A stretch of DNA of 64,000 bases. Source: Albifimbria verrucaria. Taxonomy: Eukaryota > Ascomycota > Sordariomycetes > Hypocreales > Stachybotryaceae. Each line of letters opens with the position of its first letter. The first letter of the stretch is position 1. The translations under genes were made by a program, and so were the position numbers. This document shows positions 10,678 through 22,111 of this stretch, piece after piece. The DNA is taken from NCBI GenBank assembly GCA_020081605.1, contig JAHREC010000011.1, positions 1,488,001-1,552,000 on the forward strand, read 5' to 3'. Below the pieces are notes generated by a model that was not told where the DNA came from, ran no database searches, and worked only from the letters and a program-made list of their open reading frames with translations.

Positions 10678-13396
10678 GGTGGCCGAATGGTTAGATTGAA
10701 TATGAGGATAAAGATCTTTTTGATGAGAACTGATGTCGAGTCAAATTGATCTGATAGCTTTTAAGAGATATATATGTCTGTCTTGGCTGGATAAGTTCAC
10801 GCCCTCTCACCGTACATGGTGAACCGTACATGGTGAAAGACTTACAGACGAATGAATGATCGGTGCATTGGCCAGTTTCAATTGGTTTTAGACACAGCCC
10901 CAAACCGCACGGGCGGATTAGATTATGCAACTGGTGGAAAGAGAGGAAGAGTACGACTGGTCTGGTCCCAGCCAGGCTTGAGGTGGTGCATGCCATCCCT
11001 GTTGAGACAGCGCTGGTCAGAGCTATTCGCAATTGCTCACAGTGGTTTAGTCCTGTTCAGAGTCAGCCGAGGCATGACAGCCTCATCATTTGGTGTGGCA
11101 TCCAAACCACATGCCTTGAAGCGACCGGAATACAAAATTATCCACCCAAAAGAATGAGTGGTCTTTTCATATCCTTCTAGAAGCTCAAAGCCCACAAAGG
11201 CTGGTATTCCTCCTTCAATCATGGTGACATCCAGTTTGTACTGGGAGTACGACAGTAGATCGGCTGCTGAAAGACAAATATAGACCTTAGGAGGTGTCGG
11301 GCAGAGAACTGGGTGATATCGCATCTAAATTGCCATCATCGTTACCGCCTCATAAACCACATGCATTGCCAGTTATCTGCCTGGTCTGTGTTAAATATGG
11401 GATCGAGAAATTCTCGTCCAAAGTTAGTCTATACCACCCTTGTATCAACCTGGTATTGAAAAGTGCAAAAAGTTCTGAGACTATCTATTGCAGGGGCTGA
11501 TGATGTGCAAACCCTCCTGACTTTCCGTTGAACTTATTGGATGTCAATCTAGGACCCAAACTGCCGTCCCCCTGTTCATCCATTCATCCATCCAGTCGGT
11601 GTTGCAGTCCCTGCAATGCAACGCCTCATACTTATCCCTGTCCAAGACACCATCTCCAACTCCCAGCTTCTGCCTCTATGATATAGAGTATTGAGATCAT
11701 AACGCATTTGTTTGCATGCAGTTAAATCCTAGGCTCATTGACTCGCAAGATCTAGCCCTGGTACAATGTCTTTATTATCATGTGCTTTTTCTCTTTGATC
11801 CCAATAGCATCACCAACTATTGTATTAATGCCGTAGATGGATAACTGTTCCTTTTCTCTGTCTGCATTAATACTGGCCCGCTGCCTCAACATGCATATGC
11901 ACCTACCAAGCACAGCGGCTAAGCGTCATGCGAAGCTTGCAAAAGTCTCGTAGACAGGGATAGTCCAAAGTGACCTAGATACTATAGATACGTACGTATG
12001 GTGCTTACATCTGGCCTCTAATTAACACCTGACATGTATTGCGCCCGCCAAGATCGGCCGACTATCTCCGTATCTCCGCAACCAAGCTCAGTTGCGGGTT
12101 TGGTCCAGTTGCTGGTAGACATTTTCATCTTCTTAATTTCTAGCACAAAAACAGGCGTCAACAAGATTCTACTCGGGTAGGGAGTCTAGGCTTAAGTTTG
12201 CACCAATGATTGACCAACTCAATTCATAGACACGCAGGTTTATACAATCGGCCCGTTTACTCCCCTTTCCCTAGATCAAACCCGTTGAGCTACTCAAATG
12301 GCACCCTTCCTAGTCCTTGTGGTATCAGTGCAGTGCCAGCAAGCAGTGTCATCCCTGTGATTTATGACCTTCGTTGAACAACACTGGGGACCATGGCAGA
12401 GACACAGAAGAATGCGTAAGACTCTAGCGAGGACCCTTTACGTTTCTGAAAAGGCAATCTGGCTCTTTGGCCGAGCCGCAGGTTTCCCTTCTTTCAGATA
12501 CACTTCACTGGCGCCTATATGCCTACATGTTTAAACAAATTTGCTGAGAACTGTCTCAAGAACGCAGATGAGCCGAAGCGCTTGACTAGGACAAACTTGT
12601 CCCCATTTCTGACTGACCTAAGCAAAGTTGGGCAGCATGCTTATACTTGTTTATCAGGCTTAAGCCATGTTCCAGAGCGAAAGTACCAATCCAGAATAAG
12701 TGGACGCTATTACGAGCATGAACGGCTTTTAAATCTTTATTATTGCTTAGTTAAATTCTCTGTATTCTTGATACGATATTTGTTTACTCATTGGTTGTCA
12801 ACATTACCTGGATTCACTTACAGTTATTCCTTTTTCTCGTCTTGAATTGTATATCGTAATAAAAAGCTGAAACGTGTTGATCGGGTCTGTGCAGGTTTGG
12901 GATCAGATCAGCTGTTTCACTGGTGATGCGTTATGAATAGGATTATGCTTTGCCGTCCTGTTACTTAATCGTTGAGCATCATTGTAAGCTAGATTAGGTT
13001 AGAAGCCTGACACGGATCTTGATCATATTAATATGAGGCTCTGGTGCAGTGTATCTCCGAGTAGGCCAGTATCACAAACACCTCTTTACTCCCCTAAGCC
13101 TGAGGTATGTCTCCCTTATCTTTCAAACTTTTCTCACCCTAAACGACTGCACCTATGCTTTCAAATTAGCAAGCATGTACTCTCCTGTAAAAACCCACTA
13201 CACCATGCCTGGCCTTTTCCTTTTATCGGATTTTAATACCAATTTGTGTCTTGATTTGGCTGGATTGTTAGATTGGCAACAATGAGTGGAAGAAGACAAA
13301 GTCGAATTGAGCAATTTGCTCACGACAAACAAACGGACTCACTGGATGTGCTCTATAATAATTTATATCACACATTTTCCCATCCAATCACATTGC
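10678..13396. other. Long intergenic region
   Basis: 2.7 kb without a supported gene. A 14-bp direct tandem duplication (ACCGTACATGGTGA twice) lies at about 10809-10836. The minus-strand frame at 11037-11324 and others are short and unmatched. The centre is AT-rich with many stops in all frames. Nothing else recognisable. Confidence 0.5.
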
Positions 13397-13495
13397 GGGC
13401 GAATGGTTTAGTGGTATAATACTCCCTTAGCATCTGTTGATCTACTCAATAGAACCACCTGGGAGTGGTCCAGGGTTCGATTCCCTGTTCGTCCA
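13397..13495 (+). tRNA. tRNA-Ala(AGC) with intron
   Basis: Cloverleaf with a 7-bp acceptor stem (GGGCGAA with TTCGTCC) including the G3:U70 wobble that is the identity element of tRNA-Ala. There is an A-box-like D arm (TGGTTTAGTGG), an anticodon stem CTCCC/GGGAG with loop TTAGCAT (anticodon AGC at 13429-13431), a T stem CAGGG/CCCTG with the B box GGTTCGATTCC, and discriminator A at 13495. A 27-nt intron lies at the usual place one base 3' of the anticodon, about 13433-13460. A T5 Pol III terminator follows at 13513-13517. The D arm resembles that of tRNA-Gly more than the common tRNA-Ala, so the assignment rests on anticodon plus G3:U70. Confidence 0.8.
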
Positions 13496-13512
13496 GCAAC
13501 CTTGTCATTTAC

Positions 13513-13517
13513 TTTTT
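13513..13517 (+). terminator. Pol III T5 terminator of tRNA-Ala
   Basis: A run of five T on the coding strand lies 17 nt after the tRNA discriminator base, the expected Pol III stop signal. Confidence 0.6.
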
Positions 13518-14876
13518 GCCAAGAACACAATTTTTGTCTCCTCCAAATCTGTTTTGGCTAATGGTTTCAGACAAGCCAGACAGACTAGGCGGATTTTACA
13601 CACTTCCCCTTTATTATTGCCGACCATCACAAGCGGGACTCTGTCAGCACTGATTTTAGGCGAGCCTATTTTTATGGCAAGTGTTAGGTTCTCGGAAGTG
13701 GTTCGGGTAATGGATCGGGACCGGCAGATGGCTCGGTAGACGAAAGCTGGGACGAAGCCTTACCCGTAACTCCGCCCCAAGGGTTAATAAGGCACATATC
13801 ATAAGAAAATCCTAGCCCACTAAAGACAGCCCCGTAGAAAGGCCAGCCCTGAAGAGTAGTATATAACATGTACCAGCCTAACTGAGGGCCAGCCTGGATT
13901 GCCTACTGGCACGAACCACATACTAGCACAAGCCGTAGGCCAGCACAGCACAGCGTAGGAACTTGAACAAGAAGAGGGGAACTCAAATACTAGGGATCAC
14001 AATAGACCTATGTGTAACTTAGGATAAAGAGCCTTAGAAATACTCTTCGTGGCAAATATGCGGTAGAAAGCTAATTGCTGTACTCGGATAAGTCATCCTA
14101 CATGACAGTGACCGAGGACTTTGGGCTAAGGCCACATATTATGGCAATGACGTCTGACTCAGGCGGCACTCCTAGTATGTAGATGGGGACGTTCCTTCAT
14201 AAATATTGAGATAGAAGCCTACCAGCTATCAATAACATATAGCCCCTAGACAGCTTCTGCTCCCATCCCCAGACAGAGAATATCATGAACTAGACTTTGT
14301 CTGTATTGCTTTTAAGTCTAAATCTCGTTCCTTGTGTTGAACAAGGAACCAGCAATGATACTTCGTACCCGAGAATCTGCCCTGAGTACGGATCGTCACA
14401 CTAAGCCAGTACACGCAACCACGTGGCGGATAGTATCAATTGATTAACAAAGCGGGATCCTAATGCCGACCATCTGATCATTCGTTGGTTTGTAAATTGC
14501 CTAAAATGCCGGGGCATCCATTCCGATTCCTGTTTATCAACTTGTTCTCAACCATTCACATTCCACCCCGCATGCCTTCGTACATTCGGCAATCAGTGTG
14601 TGGAGAGCCATTTGCAACTGTATGGGAACTAAGGCAATTGGCTTGCATGTTGAAGCAATACCCATGTGGTTGGTTTGCTATTGTCAATGTAGTACTGTAT
14701 TTAGCATCTCCGCACTCTTATTAGACAGACCCGAATCTATTATGAGAGTATGGTTTCATCATCCTGTGCATTATATAAACGCACTCCCCGATCCGAGGTA
14801 TGTATGAGCATTATGCTCCTTGCACCTCCACTTTTTGGAACTTTGTACGCTGAGAGGCTCGAACGTGTACTCAGCC
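13518..14876. other. Non-coding region next to tRNA, possible degraded LTR
   Basis: No supported gene. The part from about 13682 (TGTTAG) to about 14452 (TTAACA) begins with TG, ends with CA and lies just downstream of a tRNA gene, a usual niche of LTR retroelements. No clear target-site duplication or coding remnant was seen. The right end is the promoter of the secreted dioxygenase-like gene; a TATATAA-like site is at about 14772. Confidence 0.3.
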
Positions 14877-16245
14877 ATGATGAAATTACAGTCGCTTCTG
14901 ACGTTGGCTTTGCTAACTGTCCTTGGGTCGGCTCATGGCGACGGCAGTAATACCAATAGTGAGCTGGCTGAACGTCGTCGTTTCCTCGAGATCCACACGA
15001 ACAACCTCATTCATTGCACAGCAAAACATAGGGCTGCTGGCCTAGAGCAACGGGCTATAGAGCGGCGAATAAGCAGAGCCACCTCAGTTATTGGAGACTC
15101 AAGATTGAAAGGTAGTTTAATGGCAGAATCACGCAACTATCCGTTCAAGGTTTCTTTCGCTCTAACCATGTACACCATAGCACTACGAATGGCGCCTATA
15201 GACGAATCACACAAATCCAACGAGAAATTCAATGCTTCCACAGACCCGAAAGTGGTATTTGCAGGGAACAATGCCTGCGTGCTAAGTCCTGAGACTACTG
15301 AGGGCCCATTCTGTAGGTCAAAGAAGAAGCATCGGGACTGTAGAGTTGAAATAGCAGGCTTATACATGCTAGATGTGACCGGCGAGTCTGTTCGCAGTGA
15401 GGTTATTGATGATCAAGCTGGTATCCCTCTCTACCTCGACCTTCAGGTTATTGATGTCAACACATGTGAGCCCATGGAGGATTTTCTTGGAGATTTGGAG
15501 TAAGTATATTATCACTTGAATGCCACCAAAGCGCATTCATGATATCCGCTCAATTCTCTCGCCGCCATGTATCAACTTGATTCGCGTATCAGTACTAAAA
15601 CTTGGGCAGGTGCAAACTCTACTGGCGTATATAGCGGTGCACTATCTTCCGTTAACGGCATTAATGGGTTGAGTGATAAATCTAACCTTGATAAGGGATT
15701 TCTGCAGGGTGCACAGTTGACAGATGAAGATGGGGTGGTTCAGTTTTCGACAATCTTTCCAGGCCATTACGCTGGACGGGCAACTCATCTCCACGTCATC
15801 AGCCACTTGAATGCTACCGCAAAGGCAAACAATACTATATGGGATACACGAGTGACACATGCCGGTCAAGCTTTCTTCGATCAAGATCTCATCAACGAGG
15901 CGGAAAAGCTCCCTCCATATTCCACGAATAAGCAGGCGATGACACAAAATGCAGCCGACAGTATCCTTCTTCAAGAATCTGTGAGGGCAGACCCATTTTT
16001 CCACTACGTCAAGCTCGGTGACAATCTTTTGAAGGACGGTATCTTTGCTTGGTATAGATTCGGTGTCAATGCGTCGTTCACAAGAGATATAATGGCGGTT
16101 GCGCTCAAATATAGCGATGGCGGCAAGGTGGCAACTAACAACCCAAAGCTCCCCCTTCGACCAGATATTCCCTGGCGGGTTTCCTACCGCTTACCAGCCT
16201 GGTTTTGGGCCAGCTCCGACAAAAAATGCCGAGGGCGATGATTGA
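14877..16245 (+). CDS. Secreted intradiol ring-cleavage dioxygenase-like protein (frame disrupted)
   Basis: Extracellular relative of catechol 1,2- and protocatechuate 3,4-dioxygenases. Signal peptide MMKLQSLLTLALLTVLGSAHG follows the ATG at 14877, then a helical pro-region and the conserved block PETTEGPF. A possible 45-nt in-frame intron (15313-15357) precedes GIPLYLDLQVIDVNTCEPM. After an intron starting GTAAGT near 15500 and ending CAG at about 15609, with a TACTAAAAC branch point, the core resumes with NSTGVYSG, DGVVQFSTIFPG and HYAGRATHLHV, which carries the Tyr and the HxH iron ligands. The first iron Tyr is not obvious because EGPYY reads EGPF here. One shift lies just before the second intron (about 15490) and another near 16170, after which a Gly/Pro-rich tail with stop at 16243-16245 fits better than the tail in the uncorrected frame (stop 16241). 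Role is likely oxidation of aromatic compounds outside the cell; substrate unknown. Confidence 0.75.
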
Positions 16246-17682
16246 AGCTAAAGCTGACGGAAGTGGCTGTTTATAATGGTACTCTAAGTCAATAACACTC
16301 AGAGTAAAGTTCCTAGCTCGAGTTTGTTCTTGATATAATAGTTAAGCTTGCAGAAGTGACCTAATTGTGCTTCCAAAACGTTCGAAATGCGGGAAGATGC
16401 CAGCATAGTCCACCCTACAGCCATATTTTGGGACAAAACAAGTAAAAATCTACTGGTTTCATTGCTGATGTTGATCCAGGGCTCATCATCACTCGACCGG
16501 AGTCTGTAGGAGCACCGCGATAGACTAATTTGCCGACCTCACACCCACTTTTCAATCCCTGGTTGATGATAGCTCTGTTACTCAAGGGAACTTCGCCAAC
16601 TGCGAAGGAACTAGATAGACCATCAAAGATGGTCTAGGGAAAACATGGTGTATATGTGACAGCCATTCTACAAATTATATACTTTCAAGGAAACATCTAG
16701 GCGGTGGCAGTTTTGGGTGGCTAGAATCGCTTTAAATTGTCTGATCTCTAACGCAATGGCCTGCAGAAACATCGTTGGTCTTAAGCTACCCTTGTCAATT
16801 TTGAATTGTCGTACTTCTCTTGGCGTGAACCCCCAAATTGCGTGCAATTTGCCTATAATAGTTCATAAAGCTTTGTCCATTGTTTCATTAGTTGATTCGT
16901 TGCAAGGTTGGTCAATTTAACTAGGGGAGAAGTTGATGGCTGTCAGGGCACTTGGTAGTGAGATTAATTACTTACAACCTGACAGCCTGTATGCTTTAAC
17001 ATATTGCTGGGGAACTTGCGCGATAATCTTACATCTACTGGAAGCCTTTTATACACTTGTAACATACCAGCTCTTATTTCTGTTACCTGCAAGATCTCTT
17101 GAGGAGTTTTGGAAGAATGAAAGCAAAGTTTAGCGTAATCCATTCGTCACATCTCAATCTCACTTTGGACTTAAACTTATCTTATGTCAGGTGCTTTAGT
17201 GAATTTCGTGACTGGTGGTCGCTATCTGGTTTCTAATGTGTCACCCAGAGGAAATTATCTGCCAGATCGAAGCACATACTTGAACTTGACAATCTTCCAT
17301 GTAATGTAAGGCACCCCTTTTCTCGCCACCATCGCAGAATAAGACTGTATTCTCAAGAGGATATTAGCTATTCAAAAATAGGTAGAAATTTGATTTTGCT
17401 ACTAGAACACTAAGGTGCAACTGGGGAGGGGTATTTGACACAAGATGGTTTGGGGAGTGTTGGTGGTGCGTGCGAATCTGCCCTGCTTCTCCCAGCCGCG
17501 TCTTGAACCGAACCAACATCCACTTATCTGGTATATAATTACGACGCTCTCCTCACCAGAGGCAATAATCCCAGTTATCCCAGCATCCATCATTTCCCAC
17601 CAGTTTCAGGAACAGAATGCACATCTAAAACTTCAGGTACTTGAATATTCTCGTTTCCGCTTGCGAATGCTATTTTGTGATC
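16246..17682. other. Intergenic spacer
   Basis: No supported gene. Short plus-strand frames at 16717-17133 have no domain or signal features. Sequence near 17400-17680 is likely the P450 promoter and 5' leader. Confidence 0.5.
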
Positions 17683-19626
17683 ATGCTAGGACCACTTTTC
17701 ATTGCCGCTGCTGCGATCATTGTCTCTCATCTCTATAGAAGACTTCGTTACAAAAGACTTCAGCAATATGCATTCATCCCTCAACTACCACCGTCTGTCC
17801 TCCTAGGTCATCTTAAGAAGATTGATGATTATATCAAGGCTGGAAAACCCAATGGCCACCCTGGTGCGTATGCCTTTACCGCATGACTCAGTAATTCTGA
17901 TTGTGCATGATGGGTGGTGTAGATCTATCACTAACCAAGAGATGGGGCAGATTTGGCATTTATGGCTATGAATGATTTCCTTGGTCAACCACCGCTTATG
18001 CTAGTTGATCTTAGGCCCGTCGGATCGCCAATGATCATTGTGAAGAGTCACGAGGTCGCTGAACAGGTTGCAAAATCTACAAAGGCCTTTCCGCAGAGTC
18101 TTCCAAAAACACCTGCAGTGTACGGCCATATGGAGCATGTTATCGGCCCATCGTCAATTCTTAGTGCAGACGCAAGTAATGGCATCCATATTGAAGTTGC
18201 GGCTATACTGACAGGTCAGATTTGACAGGGAGAGAATTGGAAGCTGCTTCGAAAACAATTCAATAACGGATTTTCTTCGCAACACCTGCTTAAATCGCTC
18301 CCTTGTATTCTGGACAAATCTTTCACCTTCCTTGATAACCTTGACAAACTAGCACAAAGCAGCGAATCATTCTCATTAATTAAAGTCACCAGCGACCTGA
18401 TTTTCGACGTCATCAGTAGCGTCGTCATGGATCAGGAATTTGGCGCCCAGGATTCTGATCACCCAAGCAGGTTTTATCTCAACTATCGCGAGCTATTAGA
18501 AACTTATGCAAACGAACGCATGGATCTCCCGTGGTACTTTACTCCACGCACGGAATGGAAACGCCGCAACCTGTCCCAGAGCCTCAGGAACGAGCTCAGG
18601 TCAATTATTGAATCCGAATTCATCAACATGCAAAATACAACTATCAAAACTAGGAGTATCCTCTCATTGAGCCTGCAGAACATTAATAAATTGACTCCGC
18701 AGATTTTGAATCAGACTTGCGATCAACTTAGTACTTTTTGTTTGCTGGCCATGATACAACAAGCACTCTGTTGTCTTGGATGTTCTATGAGCTCTCTCGC
18801 ACGCCACGTGCCCTCAAAGCTGTTCGCGATGAACTCGAAACGATTTTTGGACCAGGTGCGCATGCTTCCCAATTAAGTGTACTTATTAACTTATGTGAAT
18901 TATGCAACTACTTATTGTATGTTAACGTATACCAGATTCTGATCCTTGCAGTATTCGTGACTTGTTGCTCAAGGAAAGTGGCCCAGACTTATTAAACCGG
19001 ATGACATATATCGCGGCTGTGATCAAAGAAACACTTCGTCTTTGGCCCCGGCTGGTACTGCTCGTATGATAAAGTCAGATGCTGGGATTAAAGTCCAAAC
19101 CTCAACGGGCGAGTACTTGCTCGAAGGGGTCAATATTTACAGCTGTTCCATTCTTATACATCGTGATCCCGAAGTTTATGGAGATACGGCCAACGATTTT
19201 CTGCCTGAGAGATGGCTGGGTGACTCTGCCAAGCAGATTCCCGTATCAGCCTGGCGGGCTTTTGAGAGGGGCCCTCGAAACTGCATTGGCCAAGAGCTCG
19301 TTTCTATCGAGGCTAGAGTCATTGTCGCGCTTGTTGCTCGCCGATATGATTTCATAAAGGTGGTACAACGTCAGTTTGGTTCGAACTTTGAGCTGTGCTC
19401 ACCAGTTACTTAGGTTGGAACAGGGAAATCGCCCTCGATAAGGCTGGAAAGCCGATTCTAGACTCAAAAGGATATCACAGAGTCGTTTCTGAAATGTATC
19501 CAGTAAGTGAAGCACTACAATACCACGGCAGGTGCTTGTAATCATAGCTAATTTGGAATGCGACAGATTAGACAGGTAACACCCAAACCGGTTGATGGAA
19601 TGATGATGAAGGTTAAAGTGAGGTGA
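17683..19626 (+). CDS. Cytochrome P450 monooxygenase (frame disrupted)
   Basis: Membrane-anchored heme monooxygenase. N-terminal anchor follows [20 protein letters not shown]. Exon 1 runs to 17863, with an intron 17864-17950 (GTGCGT to CAG). Exon 2 (17951-18171) holds the Pro-rich hinge and substrate-recognition start. The next intron, 18172-18228, uses a GC donor (GCAAGT) and joins GAC to GGAGAGAAT, giving the expected C-helix [10 protein letters not shown]. Later signatures are I-helix [14 protein letters not shown]-helix IKETLRLWP (ExxR), PERW, and heme loop [12 protein letters not shown] with the Cys ligand. A last intron is at 19503-19566. Shifts lie in a T-run at 18735-18739, a C-run at 19046-19049 and near 19410; the junction around 18855-18951 is unresolved. 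Stop TGA 19624-19626. Substrate is not deducible, and no polyketide or peptide synthase is nearby. Confidence 0.85.
18172..18228 (+). other. GC-AG intron in P450 gene
   Basis: This 57-nt intron begins GCAAGT, the consensus for non-canonical GC donors, contains an ACTGAC branch point, and ends CAG. Splicing here, and not at the overlapping GT at 18176, restores the conserved C-helix (GENWKLLRK) in frame. Confidence 0.65.
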
Positions 19627-20326
19627 TTGTATTGGTCGTTATCACGTTCGAAGCAAAAGTAAAAACCGTTAGTTATGCTTGAGAAAAGATATTTCAATGC
19701 TAAGTATGTCTATGCTTCCGTTGACATGATGCCTAGATCTGATCTGGCTCAAACAGATCGAACCTCCGCTGTTCAGTGTAACTGCCATGGTGAATGATGG
19801 AGTTGCTGGTGTGGATCTTGCGCTTAGAGAGGCTCCTGCACAAGGGCATGAACTTGACCATATATTTTCTCCCGAAATGAAACTAGTGCCGGTGGAATTG
19901 TGTCTAGACTTTTTGAGAATTAAGTGACGGGGAAACGAGCGTATCTGAATGCTCATGTTCTTAACGATGTGGGTTTGCTAGTCACAAGTTCAAATGAAGT
20001 GCAATTGATTTCATACAATATTCTGTGTACACTCGCAAATGACTCGGGCCACTCTGAGTTTCGTGGAATCTGCACATATCTGTGCCTATCTCTTGCATTT
20101 CCAAGTAATAAAAACAGCCTTTGACTCAGAAGATAAACATCTATTTATAGAAGACAGTACAAACAACCCAGCTTGTATAACCCACCAAATTGCCCGAAAT
20201 ATTGGATATCGATAGATGAGAGCCAAGAATATTAGCAGCGCTATCTCGGACGTATGCTAAGCTCCTCTCAACCGAGATGATGGGGCAATTCGGGACTGCC
20301 GGCTGGAGTCTTGACCATAATGTACT
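19627..20326. other. Intergenic spacer, convergent genes
   Basis: 3' flanks of the P450 (+) and the HEXXH peptidase-like gene (-). No frame with domain support; the minus-strand frame 19669-19956 looks like chance. Confidence 0.45.
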
Positions 20327-21382
20327 TCAAATTTGAATCCAGAGCCCCGGATTCTCAGCAATATCCTGCTTTCCTCCAACTTTACCATCCTGCTGGCATG
20401 GGATGATGATACCAGCCAGGTAGTTGCCCATGCGAGCGCAACCAACGCATTGCTTGTCTTTCGACGCTGAACATAAATCGACAGCCAAACCACCACTGAC
20501 AGCAATGTTTGAGCACCCGTCATCGCACCCGGTACAACAGAGAGTACCGTATCTCCATGCATTTAGCTGATCGTACATGTTTTGAGCATCCGCCAAAGGG
20601 GTGTTGAAGTTGGTACACTCGGGGCTGGTTTCGGGCCCCGGCACGACGCCACAATGATCGTTTTTGAGATCAATCGGTTCGAACTGCGGGCCAGCTGTAT
20701 ATGCGCAGGGATCACTTCCATCAAGCTGCTCGTGATTGCCTGCCGAGCCGCAGTCGCATCAATCATCAAAGCTAAAGCGCTTACAATAGCCAACAGATCC
20801 TGATGGGTCAGCGGCATGCCGGCAGGCCAGGGCACCTGGGTCCACTGGGTCGTTGTAGCGTGGGGTTTTAAGACACAGCTTAGTCCAGAACACCTCCAGA
20901 GCGAGCTAGGTATAGCTGTCGGCATTCTTCTTAGCTTGGTCAGGAGTATTCCGGCGTATGCGTCGTGTGTTGACAGGGCCATCTGCATTCAAACCACCAG
21001 CATCTTCAATGTGCACTCCTGTGGCTTCCTTGCATATCGCATCGTTGTGGAGCCACTCATGCATAACTGTAGCACCTAGGAAATCTATCCTGGTGCTCAC
21101 CATATCACCAATCTCGGTACAACTTATGTCTGTGTATCTCAGGCTCTGGCGATGTGACGGGGGCAGAGGTGTGTTCGGGAGACGCCTTTAGGTGGCAGGA
21201 TGGGCGTAAAAAGTTGCAAGAACTTGCCAGTAAAAAATTGACCAGAGACAAAAAGCGTTATGCTAGTACTTGAATAGTATTGCGGCTACGTGTAGAAGAT
21301 TGAGACATTTCGTGTCAATGCTCTGGAGTTACCTTCTGGCGCTATTGGCGATGACTGAAATGTATGAAAAGTTGGGTTTCAT
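20327..21382 (-). CDS. Secreted HEXXH metallopeptidase-like protein (5' end and frame uncertain)
   Basis: The zinc-binding motif HEWLH (HEXXH) lies at about 21060 within FLGATVMHEWLHN, preceded by SCTEIGDMVSTRID. The same frame extends upstream (GQFFTGKF, LPPKG) to an acceptor at 21286, fed by a 47-nt intron 21286-21332 with a TTGAC branch. A candidate start at 21380-21382 gives a short hydrophobic leader (MKPNFSYISVIAN), but its phase does not join cleanly. Downstream, a one-base shift near 20760 moves the frame to PETSPECTNF and to a Cys-rich C-terminus (LCCTGCDDGCSN, QCVGC) ending at 20327. Cys pairs and the leader suggest secretion. It resembles extracellular fungal metallopeptidases in logic; the MEROPS family cannot be named from what is visible. 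Confidence 0.55.
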
Positions 21383-21781
21383 TCAGCTTCCCTTTAAATA
21401 CATGTATCACGTTACGGGAATGGAACGGCTCATTAACATATTTGTCGGGTTTGGACTTTCTGGCTAGAAGTAGCAGAAGAACAAGATTGATAAATAGCCG
21501 ACTCCTGCATAAACACATCCACAAGCACCTCGCAGTTTAAATCCCACTCGTTTAGCACGCACGCGGACAACGCTACATACACGGAAGATTGACAATGTTC
21601 AAAAATCCTTCAATTTCTTTGCTAGATTTATCGAGACTTTGATTCTGTCGTTGATTGAGGATCGGTATTTTCTTGACGCTACTCGCATATGGAGCCCCAG
21701 CAGCAACTATGAAACCGACAGTCCGAGCAATACCGACACCCCGAGTAAGATACTGATAGTCCGAGTGATTGTACTCAAAAT
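21383..21781. other. Intergenic spacer
   Basis: No coding support. It lies between the metallopeptidase-like gene and the 3' end of the small secreted protein gene, both on the minus strand. Confidence 0.4.
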
Positions 21782-22111
21782 CTAAACCAACCGAACATAC
21801 ATGCTCTCAGTCTTGAGCCATCCAGCTCTATTGATCTCCCGGCACGTCTCTCCATTTAAATCGTTGGTAGCATATGGATTGGCTGGACAGGAGGGAACCT
21901 CCCACTCTTCTTTTCTAACATGTTTGCAGTCTGCGCTGAGGCGGAATGAACGACGTCCGCCGAATGAGACGCAGCGACCGGCTTTTGTGATCTCCCGGAG
22001 ATCGCCTTTAGAGCCAGTGCAGCCAACCCCGCTGAAGCCTTGAATCGTACAAGCAGCATTGCTGAGGCCGATGGCGCTGGCCGCTAGAACAAACAGTGTC
22101 TGAAAATGCAT
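21782..22111 (-). CDS. Small Cys-rich secreted protein (109 aa), effector candidate
   Basis: Single exon, 109 residues. The ATG at 22109-22111 is chosen over a longer upstream extension because it starts a clear signal peptide (MHFQTLFVLAASAIGLSNA) cut before ACTIQGF. The mature part of about 90 residues has six Cys, consistent with three disulfides, and is Gly- and Arg-rich with no known domain that I recognise. Size, secretion and Cys content fit fungal effector-like or antimicrobial proteins; function is unknown. No frame disruption. Upstream about 1.1 kb is free of genes and could hold its regulatory region. Confidence 0.7.
   Translation of the reverse strand: MHFQTLFVLAASAIGLSNAACTIQGFSGVGCTGSKGDLREITKAGRCVSFGGRRSFRLSADCKHVRKEEWEVPSCPANPYATNDLNGETCREINRAGWLKTESMYVRLV

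Noticed and set aside
11037..11324. Minus-strand 95-codon frame with a plausible amphipathic look
   Set aside because: No start context, partner exon or recognisable family; could be a gene fragment but cannot be supported.
14877..21382. Possible secondary-metabolite cluster (dioxygenase, P450, peptidase)
   Set aside because: No polyketide synthase, peptide synthetase, terpene synthase, transporter or dedicated regulator lies nearby; the three genes are separated by long spacers and read in different directions.
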